From: Clostridiales bacterium
GTDB taxonomy: Bacteria; Bacillota; Clostridia; TANB77; CAG-508
Assembly: GCA_019417465.1 (NCBI GenBank)
Contig: DXVF01000018.1
Span: 1 to 32,032 of the forward strand
Direction of reading: 5' to 3'
Length of the DNA stretch: 32,032 nt
Below, one piece after another: positions 1 through 8,245 of this stretch (positions are counted from its first letter, which is position 1; each line of letters opens with the position of its first letter). Both the position numbers and the translations under genes were made by a program. Under the pieces are notes generated by a model, which worked only from the letters and a program-made list of their open reading frames with translations, ran no database searches and was not told the origin of the DNA.

Positions 1-318
1 AATTACATTTAATTTTATATAAAATATTTATAAGCAAAACAGATTTTAATATTAATTTTGTCAAATGACAAATGTTCGTTTTTAAAATATAATTTTATAA
101 ATTTAAAACTTTGCACAAAATTATTTTTGAAATTTTATAAAATATTAATTTTATTTTTTAATTAATAATTTCTTTTTATATATAATCTATTTTGTTATAT
201 GTAATTTTAAGGTTGTCCCCCCTACTCTACTGTTTCCTAGTATAAATAAAAAACAGAATATACGCAATATACTCTGTTTTATTTAAATTACTATCTCTTT
301 ATAAATTGTAATTTTGTG
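1..318. other. AT-rich intergenic stretch
   Basis: No open reading frame with a ribosome binding site or recognisable product is visible on either strand. The only structured element is the terminator hairpin near 245-284. Confidence 0.6.
245..284 (-). terminator. Terminator of the FMN oxidoreductase gene
   Basis: Inverted repeat AAATAAAA..ACAGA / TCTGTTTTATTT around an ATAT-acgca-ATAT centre. Read on the minus strand it follows the stop codon at 319 and ends in a T-rich tract, as expected for an intrinsic terminator. Confidence 0.65.
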
Positions 319-957
319 TTATCTAATAAAATTTGTGAAATTAATTTTTTCTTCTTGTATTGGTAAAGCAATTCCTTTTTCTTTTCCTGCTTCGATGCAT
401 TTTAAATAATATGCCATATTTCTTCCTAGTATTCTCATAATTTGCATACCCTCTTCATCTTTTCTTACATCTTCTGTAGTTGCACCATGTACCATATTCC
501 AATATCTTGATGAAATAATTGGCATTTGTGTAATTCCAAAATATTTATTTAGTTGATCATAAGTTGCTGTTGTACCTGCTCTCCTTGCTGAAATAACTGT
601 TGCGGCTGGCTTAAATAAGAAAATATCTCCTTTTCCAGCTTGAAATGGTGCATAAAATGCTCTATCCATAAATCCTGTCATGTTTCCTGTTGCTCCTGCA
701 TAATGAACTGGACTTCCAAATATAAATCCATCTGCATCCTTTGCCTTTTCTATAAATTCATTTACAACATCATTAAATACACATTTACCAAGTTCTTTAC
801 ATTTTTTACAAGCTATACAACCACCTACTGGTTTTAGTCCAATCCAAAATATTTCTGTTTCTACTCCCTCTTCATTTAAAGTTTTTGCTACTTCTGTTAA
901 AGCGGTATAAGTACAGCCCTCTTTGTGTGGTCCTCCGTTTACTAACAATACTTTCAT
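319..957 (-). CDS. NADPH-dependent FMN reductase / flavodoxin-like oxidoreductase
   Basis: 212 residues of the flavodoxin-fold FMN reductase family, cytosolic enzymes that use NAD(P)H to reduce FMN-bound substrates. The N-terminus MKVLLVNGGPHKEGCTY is the phosphate-binding strand-loop (usually GSPR/GGPxxxGxT). CIACKKCKELGKC near residues 48-60 is the Cys-rich segment of iron-sulfur-flavoprotein-like members, and GSPVHYAGATG near 82-92 is the second FMN-binding loop. I place the start at the ATG at 957 because GGGGG lies 8 bases upstream. An in-frame extension to 1029 has no ribosome binding site of its own and looks non-coding. The physiological substrate cannot be read from the sequence. The gene is monocistronic, with its own terminator. 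Confidence 0.85.
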   Translation of the reverse strand: MKVLLVNGGPHKEGCTYTALTEVAKTLNEEGVETEIFWIGLKPVGGCIACKKCKELGKCVFNDVVNEFIEKAKDADGFIFGSPVHYAGATGNMTGFMDRAFYAPFQAGKGDIFLFKPAATVISARRAGTTATYDQLNKYFGITQMPIISSRYWNMVHGATTEDVRKDEEGMQIMRILGRNMAYYLKCIEAGKEKGIALPIQEEKINFTNFIR

Positions 958-1090
958 TTCCTTTACCCCCATTTCTACAAAATTACTAACTGTCGTTATG
1001 ATTATACAATAAAGAGTAGATAATTTCAACTAATCATCTACCCTATTTATTACTATTATTCGACTTATTGTAATTTATATCAACTTCTAT

Positions 1091-1759
1091 TTATATAACA
1101 GATTGTCTGTTATAATCAGTTACATCTGTACCTAGCTTTTCATATAGTTCTTTTACACTAATTTCTTTGTTTCGAATTGCTTTTAATTCATTATCTGTAA
1201 CACCTATAAATTCTACAAAGAATACTTTTCCATTAGGTGTATCTATTTCTTTAAACTTATCATCAGGTACAGTTATAAATCCTGTAATATTAGATTTTTG
1301 CTTACTATCTATTCCTACTGTTTGTCCTGTATATAAATTTTCAAATACATTAAAGATTTCGCCTTTTGTAAAAGTTATTCTTGCAATAGATTGTAAAATT
1401 CCACAAACACACTTTATTTCATTTTCTTCATTTTCGTAGTTATCCTTTTTTAGTTTAAAGGTAAACTCCATTCCATACCCACTTATATCTTTATTATCAG
1501 TTTCTTTTTCATATAGTTCTGATAGACCATAAGTTACAAAATGCCAATAATCCCCTCCATCATAAATACTTATTCCATCTAATGGATCATTACCACCGAA
1601 CTTCCATTTTATTAGTGTTCCATAATGTTTTGGATTTTTTTGATTAGGATATACTCTATCACATTCAGCATCAATTGCATCCCAACCTTGTGCATTTATT
1701 TCTTCATTAGCATTTACTTTTGTTTCCTCTTTCTTTTTAAATTTATCAAATAATCCCAT
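1091..1759 (-). CDS. Suppressor-of-fused (SUFU) domain protein
   Basis: 222 residues. After a charged leader (MGLFDKFKKKEET) the protein matches the bacterial SUFU-like family: GWDAIDAECDRVYPNQ near residues 25-40, HYGTLIKWKFGGNDPLDG near 45-62, and YWHFVTYGLSELYEKE near 71-86. In bacteria these proteins often occur in accessory regions and are proposed immunity or adaptor proteins, but no biochemical role is established and I assign none. GTGAGGA lies 7 bases before the ATG. One cross-codon CGG (TTC GGT, near 1597) is read normally here. The IS110-type element begins directly upstream. Confidence 0.8.
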   Translation of the reverse strand: MGLFDKFKKKEETKVNANEEINAQGWDAIDAECDRVYPNQKNPKHYGTLIKWKFGGNDPLDGISIYDGGDYWHFVTYGLSELYEKETDNKDISGYGMEFTFKLKKDNYENEENEIKCVCGILQSIARITFTKGEIFNVFENLYTGQTVGIDSKQKSNITGFITVPDDKFKEIDTPNGKVFFVEFIGVTDNELKAIRNKEISVKELYEKLGTDVTDYNRQSVI

Positions 1760-1849
1760 AATTTAATCCTCACTTTCAAATTACTCGTATAATGAACATG
1801 TAGTCCATTATACATTTTTTTATTCTTAAATCCATTGTATAATATCTAC

Positions 1850-2030
1850 GTAGACACTGTGGATTAGTGCAAATTACTATCGCTTTGACGATTATATTAA
1901 TAGACTCTAACCACAGATGTTTGTTTAATTGTTAATTAGTTAGATAACGCTTGACGTTTAATATTGAACGAGTTTACTTTCGACAAGCATTTCGTGGATC
2001 ACATTGTCTAAATATTTTGTAAAGGAGTTT
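1850..2030 (+). ncRNA. Candidate IS110 bridge RNA in the left end
   Basis: About 200 non-coding bases precede the IS110-type transposase. They can fold: CTGTGG-a-TTAG (1857-1867) pairs with CTAA-CCACAG (1907-1916) around a 39-base loop, and GCTTG (1949-1953) pairs with CAAGC (1984-1988) around an inner CGTT/AACG hairpin (1955-1970). IS110 elements are known to encode a bridge RNA in this non-coding end, with separate target- and donor-binding loops. Assigning it here rests on position and foldability. I did not match the loops to flanking DNA. Confidence 0.45.
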
Positions 2031-2035
2031 TTACT

Positions 2036-3214
2036 ATGATTTATGTTGGAATCGATGTTGCAAAAGATAAACATGATTGTTTTGCTATGAATTCTGATGG
2101 CGAAATATTAATTGAAAAATTAACCATAACAAACAATTTAGATGGTTTTGAAACTCTCTACAATTCTTTAATGCAATTCTCTAATTCATTAAACAATATT
2201 AAAGTAGGGCTTGAAGCTACTGGTCATTATAGTAATAATATTCTAAACTTTCTGAACGAAAAAGGATTTAATATCTATCTTATTAATCCATTACAAACTA
2301 ATCTTTACGTAAAAGGTCAAAGCCTTAGAAAGACTAAAACAGATAAGTTAGATGCTCACATTATTAGCACAATGCTTATTTCAGATAACTTAAAACCCTA
2401 CATACCAGTATCATATCATATTTCTGAATTAAAGTCACTAACTAGGCACAGATTTCGTTTAGTAAAGGAAAATTCAAAGTTCAAAACATCTCTTGTAAGG
2501 CTAGTAGATATTGTATTTCCAGAGTTTCCTAAAATTGTTTCATCTGTTGCTCAAAAATCTAGTTTAGCTTTACTCTATGAACTACCAAGTGCACAAGAAA
2601 TAGCTGAATGTAATCTCAAACATTTAACACATCTTCTATCAGAAAATTCTAATCAGAAGTTTGATAGAAATAAAGCTATTGAAATTCGAGAATTAGCAAA
2701 AAAATCAATAGGATTAAATAGTAATTCTGTCTCATTTGAGTTGAAACAAACAATTAGTATCATTCAATTTTTACAACAACAAATTGATGACATTGAAAAA
2801 AGAATTAAAGAGATTCTAAAAGAGATTGATACTCCTATTTTATCAATCCCTGGAATTTCATTTAAGTTAGCTGGTTCTATTTTAGCTGAAATTGGAGATA
2901 TTTCAAGATTTGATTCTCCAGCTAAACTATTAGCATTTGCTGGGTTAGACCCTTCAATGTATCAATCTGGAAAGTTCTTTTCAACTCATTCTGTAATGGT
3001 AAAACGTGGCTCTAAATACTTACGTTTTGCTTTAATGAATGCTGCTAGAATGGTTTGTTTAAATGATGCTACCTTCAATGAGTTCAAAGATAAGAAAATG
3101 GCTGAAGGTAAGCATTATATGGTTACTATGGGACATGTTGCAAAAAAATTAGTACGTGTAATTTATTATTTATTAAAAACCAATACAAAATATGAATCTA
3201 GCAGAGTGGCTTGA
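2036..3214 (+). CDS. IS110-family transposase
   Basis: 392 residues. The N-terminal RuvC-like DEDD nuclease domain shows GIDVAKDKHD (residues 5-14, first catalytic Asp), GLEATGHY near 61-68 (Glu), and KTDKLDAHI near 98-106 (later Asp residues). The C-terminal Transposase_20 domain shows PGISFKLAGSILAEIGDISRF near 275-295, then GLDPS and HSVMVKRGSKYLRFAL, which holds the catalytic serine region. These enzymes move a circular intermediate using a bridge RNA instead of terminal inverted repeats. AAAGGAG precedes the ATG by 7 bases. The frame is intact and has no CGG codon, so the element may be active. Its exact ends cannot be fixed from one copy. Confidence 0.93.
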   Translation: MIYVGIDVAKDKHDCFAMNSDGEILIEKLTITNNLDGFETLYNSLMQFSNSLNNIKVGLEATGHYSNNILNFLNEKGFNIYLINPLQTNLYVKGQSLRKTKTDKLDAHIISTMLISDNLKPYIPVSYHISELKSLTRHRFRLVKENSKFKTSLVRLVDIVFPEFPKIVSSVAQKSSLALLYELPSAQEIAECNLKHLTHLLSENSNQKFDRNKAIEIRELAKKSIGLNSNSVSFELKQTISIIQFLQQQIDDIEKRIKEILKEIDTPILSIPGISFKLAGSILAEIGDISRFDSPAKLLAFAGLDPSMYQSGKFFSTHSVMVKRGSKYLRFALMNAARMVCLNDATFNEFKDKKMAEGKHYMVTMGHVAKKLVRVIYYLLKTNTKYESSRVA

Positions 3215-3235
3215 TTTCTAGTAATTCCATATTTT

Positions 3236-3262
3236 TAAAAAGCATTCTTCGAAATGCTTATT
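3236..3262 (+). other. Hairpin downstream of the IS110 transposase
   Basis: AAGCATT-cttcg-AAATGCTT forms a short hairpin just after the transposase stop codon. It lacks a long T-tract, so it may be a weak terminator or part of the right end of the element. Confidence 0.4.
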
Positions 3263-3280
3263 TGTGTTGCACAAAATATT

Positions 3281-3721
3281 TTATTCATATTTTCCAGGTA
3301 TTATTTTCTTTTCAAGATGCCTCAAATTGTCTGGTAAATGGTAACTTACAATATGATTAAAACTTTGTAACTTTACATTTCCCATATAATCAGCTTCAAA
3401 AGTAATTTCATCAATTCCAATTGTATCATGTGGACCAAGATATGGATAACTATTAAAAGTAATTATACTATTGGATTTCTCTGATACAATGTCTTTAATA
3501 CTAACTGTATAATACATTACTGAAGGTAATTTAACATAGTATTCATTATAAAAATCATTTGAAGCAGATTTAATTTTATCTAAGTATGTGTTTATTATAG
3601 CTTGGTCATATTTGTTTCTTTCGATTGTATTGCTTGAACAAGGAATACTCTTTCTATAAAATATGCAACTTAAAATCACACAAAAAATGATGAATATTAC
3701 TAAAAATACAATTTTCTTCAT
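3281..3721 (-). CDS. Small membrane-anchored or lipoprotein of unknown function
   Basis: 146 residues, not recognised. The N-terminus MKKIVFLVIFIIFCVILSC is a signal or anchor segment. The ILSC sequence at its end could act as a lipobox, although the hydrophobic IFY after the Cys makes this uncertain. The rest is a soluble extracytoplasmic domain rich in Tyr, Ser and Ile, including FNSYPYLGPHDTIGIDEITF near residues 89-108. I chose the ATG at 3721 because AGGTG lies 6 bases upstream; the longer frame to 3769 has no such signal. It has no operon partner. Confidence 0.55.
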   Translation of the reverse strand: MKKIVFLVIFIIFCVILSCIFYRKSIPCSSNTIERNKYDQAIINTYLDKIKSASNDFYNEYYVKLPSVMYYTVSIKDIVSEKSNSIITFNSYPYLGPHDTIGIDEITFEADYMGNVKLQSFNHIVSYHLPDNLRHLEKKIIPGKYE

Positions 3722-3837
3722 ACAAATCACCTGTATAATTGTATTCATATTCATTATATAAATTACCAATAATCTATTTTAAAAATATTTTAAATTTTTT
3801 CTAATTTACTATTGACATTCATATAGTTAGTCTATTT

Positions 3838-4792
3838 CTAATCAACATTTAAAAAGTTCTTTACTAAATCGATTATGACATCTTTTTCTTTTGGATTAGA
3901 TTCAGCAATTAATAATGTTAAAGCTGTTACAGTGTTATTGTCAATTACTTGTTGACCATTTTTATATAATATATCATAAAAATTCAAAAAATATATAAAT
4001 AATGTTGCTGCTATTCGTTTATTACCATCTGCGAATACATGATTTTTTACTATTAAATATAAGAAATTGGCTCCTTTTTCTTCTACACTTTTATAAATGT
4101 CTTGTCCCCCGAAACTTTGATAGATATTGCCTATTATTGAATTCTAGTCCTTTATCTCTTTCTACAGCAAATAAAGAACTTTCTTCATTAAATCTTAGTT
4201 TATTTATAATTTCTAGACATTCTTCATATTCAATTTTTCTATCATCTATATTTCCTTCTATTTTCTTTAATGTTCTGTGATCATAGTCATCTAACAAAGC
4301 TAAGGCTTTCGAATAATCTCCTATTACTTTTAGAATTTCTGTTGCATCATTTCCTTCTAATCGTTCATCTATTCTATTGGCGATATCAATTAATTTTATT
4401 GTTTTTTCTAAATATTCCAATTTTCTCTGGTTTACAGCATATCCTTTTAATGTATATTCCTTTAGGACTTTGTTTGCCCATTTTCTAAAAATTATACCTT
4501 TATTTGATTTGACCCTATATCCAACGCTTAATATCATATCTAAATTATAATATTCTACTTGATAAGTTTTTCTATCTGAAGCAGTTGTCGCAAATTTTGC
4601 GACAACTGAATTATCTCCATATAATTCTTCATTTAAAGCATTATTAATATGTTTTCCAATAGTTTTTATATCTCTATCAAATAAGTCTGACAATTGTTGC
4701 CTATTCAACCATACGGTCTCATCTTTCAAATTCACCTCTAATTTTACTCCTTGGTTTTCAAATAAAATAATTTCATTCTTTTTCTTGTTCAT
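3838..4792 (-). CDS. RhuM-family protein with C-terminal Fic/DOC domain (one CGG +1 site)
   Basis: 317 residues when the CGG at 4111-4109 (codon 228) is read as glycine with the C skipped. The N-terminal part (1-220) is RhuM-like: VWLNRQQLSDLFDRDIKTIGKH near 29-50 and YNLDMILSVGYRVKS near 82-96. Unshifted reading stops six codons after the CGG. Shifted reading gives SFGGQDIYKSVEEKG and a complete Fic motif HVFADGNKR (251-259), then runs to TAG at 3838. Fic motifs bind the triphosphate of ATP for AMP transfer, with His251 the expected catalytic residue. RhuM-Fic proteins are usually found in accessory loci and may act as toxins. No antitoxin gene is adjacent. A consensus promoter lies upstream at 4882-4910. 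Confidence 0.85.
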
Positions 4793-4881
4793 AAAGACAC
4801 ATCCTTTTTATAAATTTTAGTTATTATTACATTTATTATTACTTATATCTCTTTGCTTATCGCTACAGAACTATTGTTTGT

Positions 4882-4910
4882 ATTATATATTATGCTTTTT
4901 TACTTGTCAA
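4882..4910 (-). promoter_or_regulatory. Sigma-A type promoter of the RhuM-Fic gene
   Basis: On the minus strand TTGACA (4910-4905), a 17-base spacer and TATAAT (4887-4882) match the consensus exactly, about 90 bases upstream of the start codon at 4792. Confidence 0.8.
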
Positions 4911-5054
4911 TGATTTTGCTAAAACTTAACTAATTATTATTAAAAGGTTCCGATTATGAAAGTTTTGCGCAATAAGGTATAGGGGTAAAATATATGATAT
5001 CATGTACAATTGATATATATAATAATGAATATAATTCATTTTTTAGCATGATAA

Positions 5055-5227
5055 GAACAATAGCGGGCTTTTATGAACATTTTCTCTGTTTAGAACATTT
5101 TAAAGCCCGCGTTTAATTGTTCGTGTGCCAATTTTTGATAAAAAATTGTGTACAATTATTTTTATATAATAGGAAAGACATGTTAGTTAAATTTTACTAT
5201 ATAATAGAACTTTCCTATTATATAAAA
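5055..5227 (+). repeat. Two-hairpin repeat, copy A
   Basis: About 173 bases, nearly identical over its right two thirds to copies at 7397 and 22576. Hairpin 1: GAACAAT-a-GCGGGCT (5055-5069) pairs with AGCCCGC (5104-5110) and ATTGTTC (5116-5122) around a 34-base loop. A palindromic ATTGTGTACAAT follows. Hairpin 2: TATATAATAGGAAAG (5163-5177) pairs perfectly with CTTTCCTATTATATA (5210-5224). It ends at the T-tract of the terminator of the gene at 5262. It resembles a MITE or a mobile structured RNA; no coding capacity is visible. Confidence 0.85.
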
Positions 5228-5249
5228 ACAGAGACGCCATAATAGCGTC
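5225..5249 (-). terminator. Terminator of the peptidoglycan hydrolase gene
   Basis: On the minus strand GACGC-tattatg-GCGTC is followed by TCTGTTTTT, 13 bases beyond the stop codon at 5262. The T-tract is the junction with repeat copy A. Confidence 0.7.
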
Positions 5250-5261
5250 CCCGACTTGGAG

Positions 5262-6071
5262 TTACTCCATCTCTTGCATATCTGATAACACCAGACTCAT
5301 ACAAGAGTACACTAATTCTTGCCACTGCCAGCTCTCGTTTTCTTCAGTATCAGGATTATCAGGACAATATATGGAAGCCATATCATAAAGTGTTGTACTT
5401 CCAGGATAATATTGACCATTTTCAGTAAAATACTCTATACCCAGCAAATGTGCACTTGCATATAGACCTTCATATTCCGAAGAATACGAATTTAGTCCAT
5501 TGGAACTCATGATACTTGTATAATTACATTTAGAAACATGAACTTCATGAGTTACCCAACCTGATTCTGCACCGATCAATCCAACAAAAAATATCTCGTT
5601 CACTTCATATTCTCTGCACAATTGCCAAATTTCTTCAGCATTTCTGCTAAAGAATCCAGAATAATCACAAGATAAATTTTCCATCCACAAACAAAACTGC
5701 TCCTTTGAAACTCCAGATATTTTTGATAAATCCATATCTGGAGTTATGTATAAATCTGAAATATCCATCTCAGTCTCAAATTCAGTTTCAGTTGTCTCCG
5801 TTGTGGTAGTGACTTCTGTAATGGTAGTACATTCTATAGTTGTCTCTGCTATGGTCGTTGTTGCTGTAGTGGTAGTAATTTTTGCCTTAGTTGTTTCAAT
5901 TATTGCTGTAACAATTGTACTGTTATGTATGTTTTGTCCAACTGGTTCTGAGGTATCCGCAAAAACCTTAATTGCAATCAAACATATGGTAGCTAACAAG
6001 GTACAACTTGTTATAACAATTCCTATTATTGGAAACAATATGCTTCTCCGGTTTTTTTTTCTTCTGTTCAT
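5262..6071 (-). CDS. Membrane-anchored glucosaminidase-like cell-wall hydrolase
   Basis: 269 residues. A basic N-terminus (MNRRKKNRRS) and one membrane segment (about 12-38) precede a Thr-rich linker (about 50-100), then a C-terminal domain resembling GH73-type N-acetylglucosaminidases: FFVGLIGAESGW near 161-172, whose Glu is the likely acid, NYTSIMSSNGLNSY near 182-195, and YEGLYASAHLLGIEYF. Expected to cut peptidoglycan glycan strands outside the membrane. Codon use is richer in G/C than in neighbours, suggesting transfer. Codon 8 (6050-6048) is CGG read as Arg, the only such case in the window; skipping its C would hit a stop within seven codons. The ATG has a perfect GGAGG. A TTG at 6038, 7 bases after GGAG, could be a restart downstream of the CGG. 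Confidence 0.75.
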   Translation of the reverse strand: MNRRKKNRRSILFPIIGIVITSCTLLATICLIAIKVFADTSEPVGQNIHNSTIVTAIIETTKAKITTTTATTTIAETTIECTTITEVTTTTETTETEFETEMDISDLYITPDMDLSKISGVSKEQFCLWMENLSCDYSGFFSRNAEEIWQLCREYEVNEIFFVGLIGAESGWVTHEVHVSKCNYTSIMSSNGLNSYSSEYEGLYASAHLLGIEYFTENGQYYPGSTTLYDMASIYCPDNPDTEENESWQWQELVYSCMSLVLSDMQEME

Positions 6072-6296
6072 CTTTTTTCCTCCAAATAATTATTTATGCA
6101 TATAGCATTAACATAATTATATCACATTTTAATATTTAGTTCAAATCTTTGGTATTGTCTTTGAAATAAAAACATATTAAAATTTATTCTCGTACATCAA
6201 GACTTGAAATCAATTGCAATGTCTATCTATTTTTAAATTTACACTATTGACATTACTTTAATTAATGATAAAATGAAAAAAAGAACAAAGGAAGGT

Positions 6297-7284
6297 ATGC
6301 AAAGGACAATGATAAATATAGAAAATAATCCAAGTTTTTTAAATTCTTTTTTAGATTACACAGCAACTATCTTAAATAAATCTCCTAACACTATTAAAGA
6401 ATATAACTATGATATAAACAATTTTTTAAAGTTTATTATGTACCATTATAAATTAACAAACGAAAAAGATATAAAAAATATTAATATTCATGATATGACA
6501 ATTGATACTGTAAGAAAAATTACATTAGATGACATACATGCATATTTGTTTTATTTAAAAAATAATTATCAAAGTAAAGCAGCAACTCGTGCTAGAAAAG
6601 TTGCAAGTATACGTGTATTCTTTAATTATCTAACACAAAAAACAAATTTATTAGAAAAAAATCCTGCACAAAACTTAGAAACTCCAAAACAAGATAAGCG
6701 TATTCCTAAATATCTATCTTTAGATGATAGTAAAAAGCTTTTAGAAATTGCAATGAGTGATGATGATAGAAATAAAGAAAGAGACTACGCAATCATTACT
6801 TTGTTTTTAAATTGTGGCATGCGTTTATCTGAGTTAGTTGGTATTAATATTAGTGACATTAACTTTAAAGATGAAAAACTTAATGTAATTGGTAAAGGTA
6901 ATAAAGAACGTACAATTTACTTAAATAAAGCTTGTATAAGTGCCATAAATTCATATATGAAGGTTCGACCAAAAGATGCTGTTAAAGCAAATTCTCGTGA
7001 TGCTTTATTTTTAAGTGAACGTCGAGAACGTATTAGTAATAGAACTGTTCAATACATTGTAAAACAGGAATTAAGAAGAGCAGGACTTGATACCAATAAA
7101 TATTCTGTTCATAAGCTTCGCCATACAGCTGCAACACTAATGTATAAATATCGGAAATGTTGATATAAGAGCACTTCAAGAATTGCTAGGTCATGAAAGT
7201 ATATCTACTACTGAAATATATACCCATGTTGATAATACACAGATTAGAAATGCAGTTGAAAGTAACCCTTTAGCAGATTTATAG
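6297..7284 (+). CDS. Tyrosine recombinase, XerC/D-like (one CGG +1 site)
   Basis: About 328 residues when the CGG at 7152 (codon 286) is read as glycine with C skipped. The N-terminal SAM-like core-binding domain spans about 1-110. The catalytic residues are Arg176 (GMRLSE), Lys200 (GKGNKER), His272 and Arg275 (HKLRH), then after the shift His299 (LGHES) and nucleophile Tyr308 (EIYTHV). Unshifted reading stops two codons after the CGG and would lose both His299 and Tyr308. The start at 6297 has AAAGGA 4 bases upstream; an ATG at 6273 in the same frame has no ribosome binding site. The enzyme may be the chromosome-dimer resolvase or an integrase. It lies between repeat copies A and B, which leaves a role in their movement open. 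Confidence 0.85.
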
Positions 7285-7396
7285 ATAAAATTAGAGTTAT
7301 TTAATGATAGAAATGAAGATTCCATCATAACTTAAATTATTTGTACTAAATCTCACTTAATTAAATTTTACTTTATACTTGAAATTTATTATTATA

Positions 7397-7568
7397 GAAC
7401 AATAGCGGGCTGAAATAATTTTTGATACTTAATTAGTTCTCATGCAGCCCGCGTTTAATTGTTCGTGTGCCAATTTTTGATAAAAATTGTGTACAATTAT
7501 TTTTATATAATAGGAAAGACATGTTAGTTAAATTTTTCTCTATAATAGAACTTTCCTATTATATAAAA
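7397..7568 (+). repeat. Two-hairpin repeat, copy B
   Basis: About 172 bases. Same conserved arms and right part as copy A, including the perfect 15-base stem TATATAATAGGAAAG / CTTTCCTATTATATA. The loop of hairpin 1 (7412-7445) is also exactly 34 bases but unrelated in sequence to that of copy A. It ends at the T-tract of the terminator of the LysM gene. Confidence 0.85.
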
Positions 7569-7601
7569 ATATACTAAGAAGGATATAATCTTTATTAGTA
7601 T
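7565..7601 (-). terminator. Terminator of the LysM protein gene
   Basis: ATACTAA (7571-7577) pairs with TTAGTAT (7595-7601) immediately after the stop codon. On the minus strand it is followed by ATTTTTATAT, which is also the edge of repeat copy B. Confidence 0.6.
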
Positions 7602-7898
7602 TTATATTGTTGGAATTTTTATTTCCTGTCCGACTGATAGGTTACATGATTTTAAATTATTTACTTTTTTTATATCACTTATTATTTCTCGTATTTCTGT
7701 ATTTTTATAATAATTATTGTTGTTCTGTTGCTCTCGTGCTATATTCCATAGAGTGTCTCCAGATTCTATATATGTTTTGGTATATCTTATATCTGCATGA
7801 GATAATGTACATTTTGATATAAACAATAATAATATAAAAATAAATAATATTATTACTATATTAGTAGTTAAAAATTTTTGTCTATTTACAATTTTCAT
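7602..7898 (-). CDS. LysM-domain membrane protein, YneA-like cell division suppressor
   Basis: 98 residues: an N-terminal membrane segment (about 11-30) and one LysM domain (about 40-96) with YIESGDTLWNIAREQ at its start and LSVGQEIKIP at its end. LysM domains bind peptidoglycan. The same architecture and size occur in Bacillus YneA, an SOS-induced inhibitor of division. The YneA assignment is supported by a LexA-type box inside the promoter at 7938-7967, not by residue identity alone. GGAGG precedes the ATG by 8 bases. If correct, the protein would delay septation during DNA damage. No lexA gene is nearby in this window. Confidence 0.7.
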   Translation of the reverse strand: MKIVNRQKFLTTNIVIILFIFILLLFISKCTLSHADIRYTKTYIESGDTLWNIAREQQNNNNYYKNTEIREIISDIKKVNNLKSCNLSVGQEIKIPTI

Positions 7899-7937
7899 AC
7901 AAAATCCTCCTTAACGAACATTTTTTTGTCTGCACAT

Positions 7938-7967
7938 ATTATATACAAACATAAGTTCTTTTGTCAA
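7938..7967 (-). promoter_or_regulatory. SOS promoter: -35/-10 with internal LexA box
   Basis: On the minus strand TTGACA (7967-7962), 18-base spacer, TATAAT (7943-7938). Inside the spacer AGAAC-TTAT-GTTTG (7959-7946) matches the Gram-positive LexA consensus CGAACnnnnGTTYG except at the first base. A bound repressor there would block transcription of the LysM gene. Confidence 0.75.
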
Positions 7968-8024
7968 TACTTTTTTAAATAAATATGCAAACTTTTGTTT
8001 TTATTACTGATGAGCTTATAAACA

Positions 8025-8070
8025 CAAAAACTCTTATCAAAATTACAAAGCAATTTTAATGAGAGTTTTG
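8025..8070. other. Imperfect hairpin in intergenic DNA
   Basis: AAAACTCTtAT-AAAATT and AATTTT-ATgAGAGTTTT form a long imperfect stem. Short T-rich stretches flank both sides, so it may be a remnant terminator. No gene on either side clearly needs it. Confidence 0.4.
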
Positions 8071-8098
8071 TTCTTGTAGTTGTATAAGTAAAAAATTC

Positions 8099-8143
8099 TA
8101 GTTAAATTTTACTCTAAATTAGTTATTTTCTATTATATAAAAT
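8099..8143 (+). repeat. Decayed fragment of the two-hairpin repeat
   Basis: TAGTTAAATTTTACTCTA followed by TTTTCTATTATATAAAA matches the hairpin-2 loop and right arm of copies A-C with several changes. The left part of the element is not recognisable. Confidence 0.5.
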
Positions 8144-8245
8144 AAAGCTGTTTTATAACTTTAAAAGAAGAATAGTTTCGAGTACATTTATTAACATAAT
8201 TTCATATTATATATAAGAATTTATGTTAAAGGAGGGATACTAAAT

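Noticed and set aside
958..1029. N-terminal extension of the FMN oxidoreductase
   Set aside because: The family begins at MKVLLVNGG, which has its own ribosome binding site; the extension reads like intergenic sequence.
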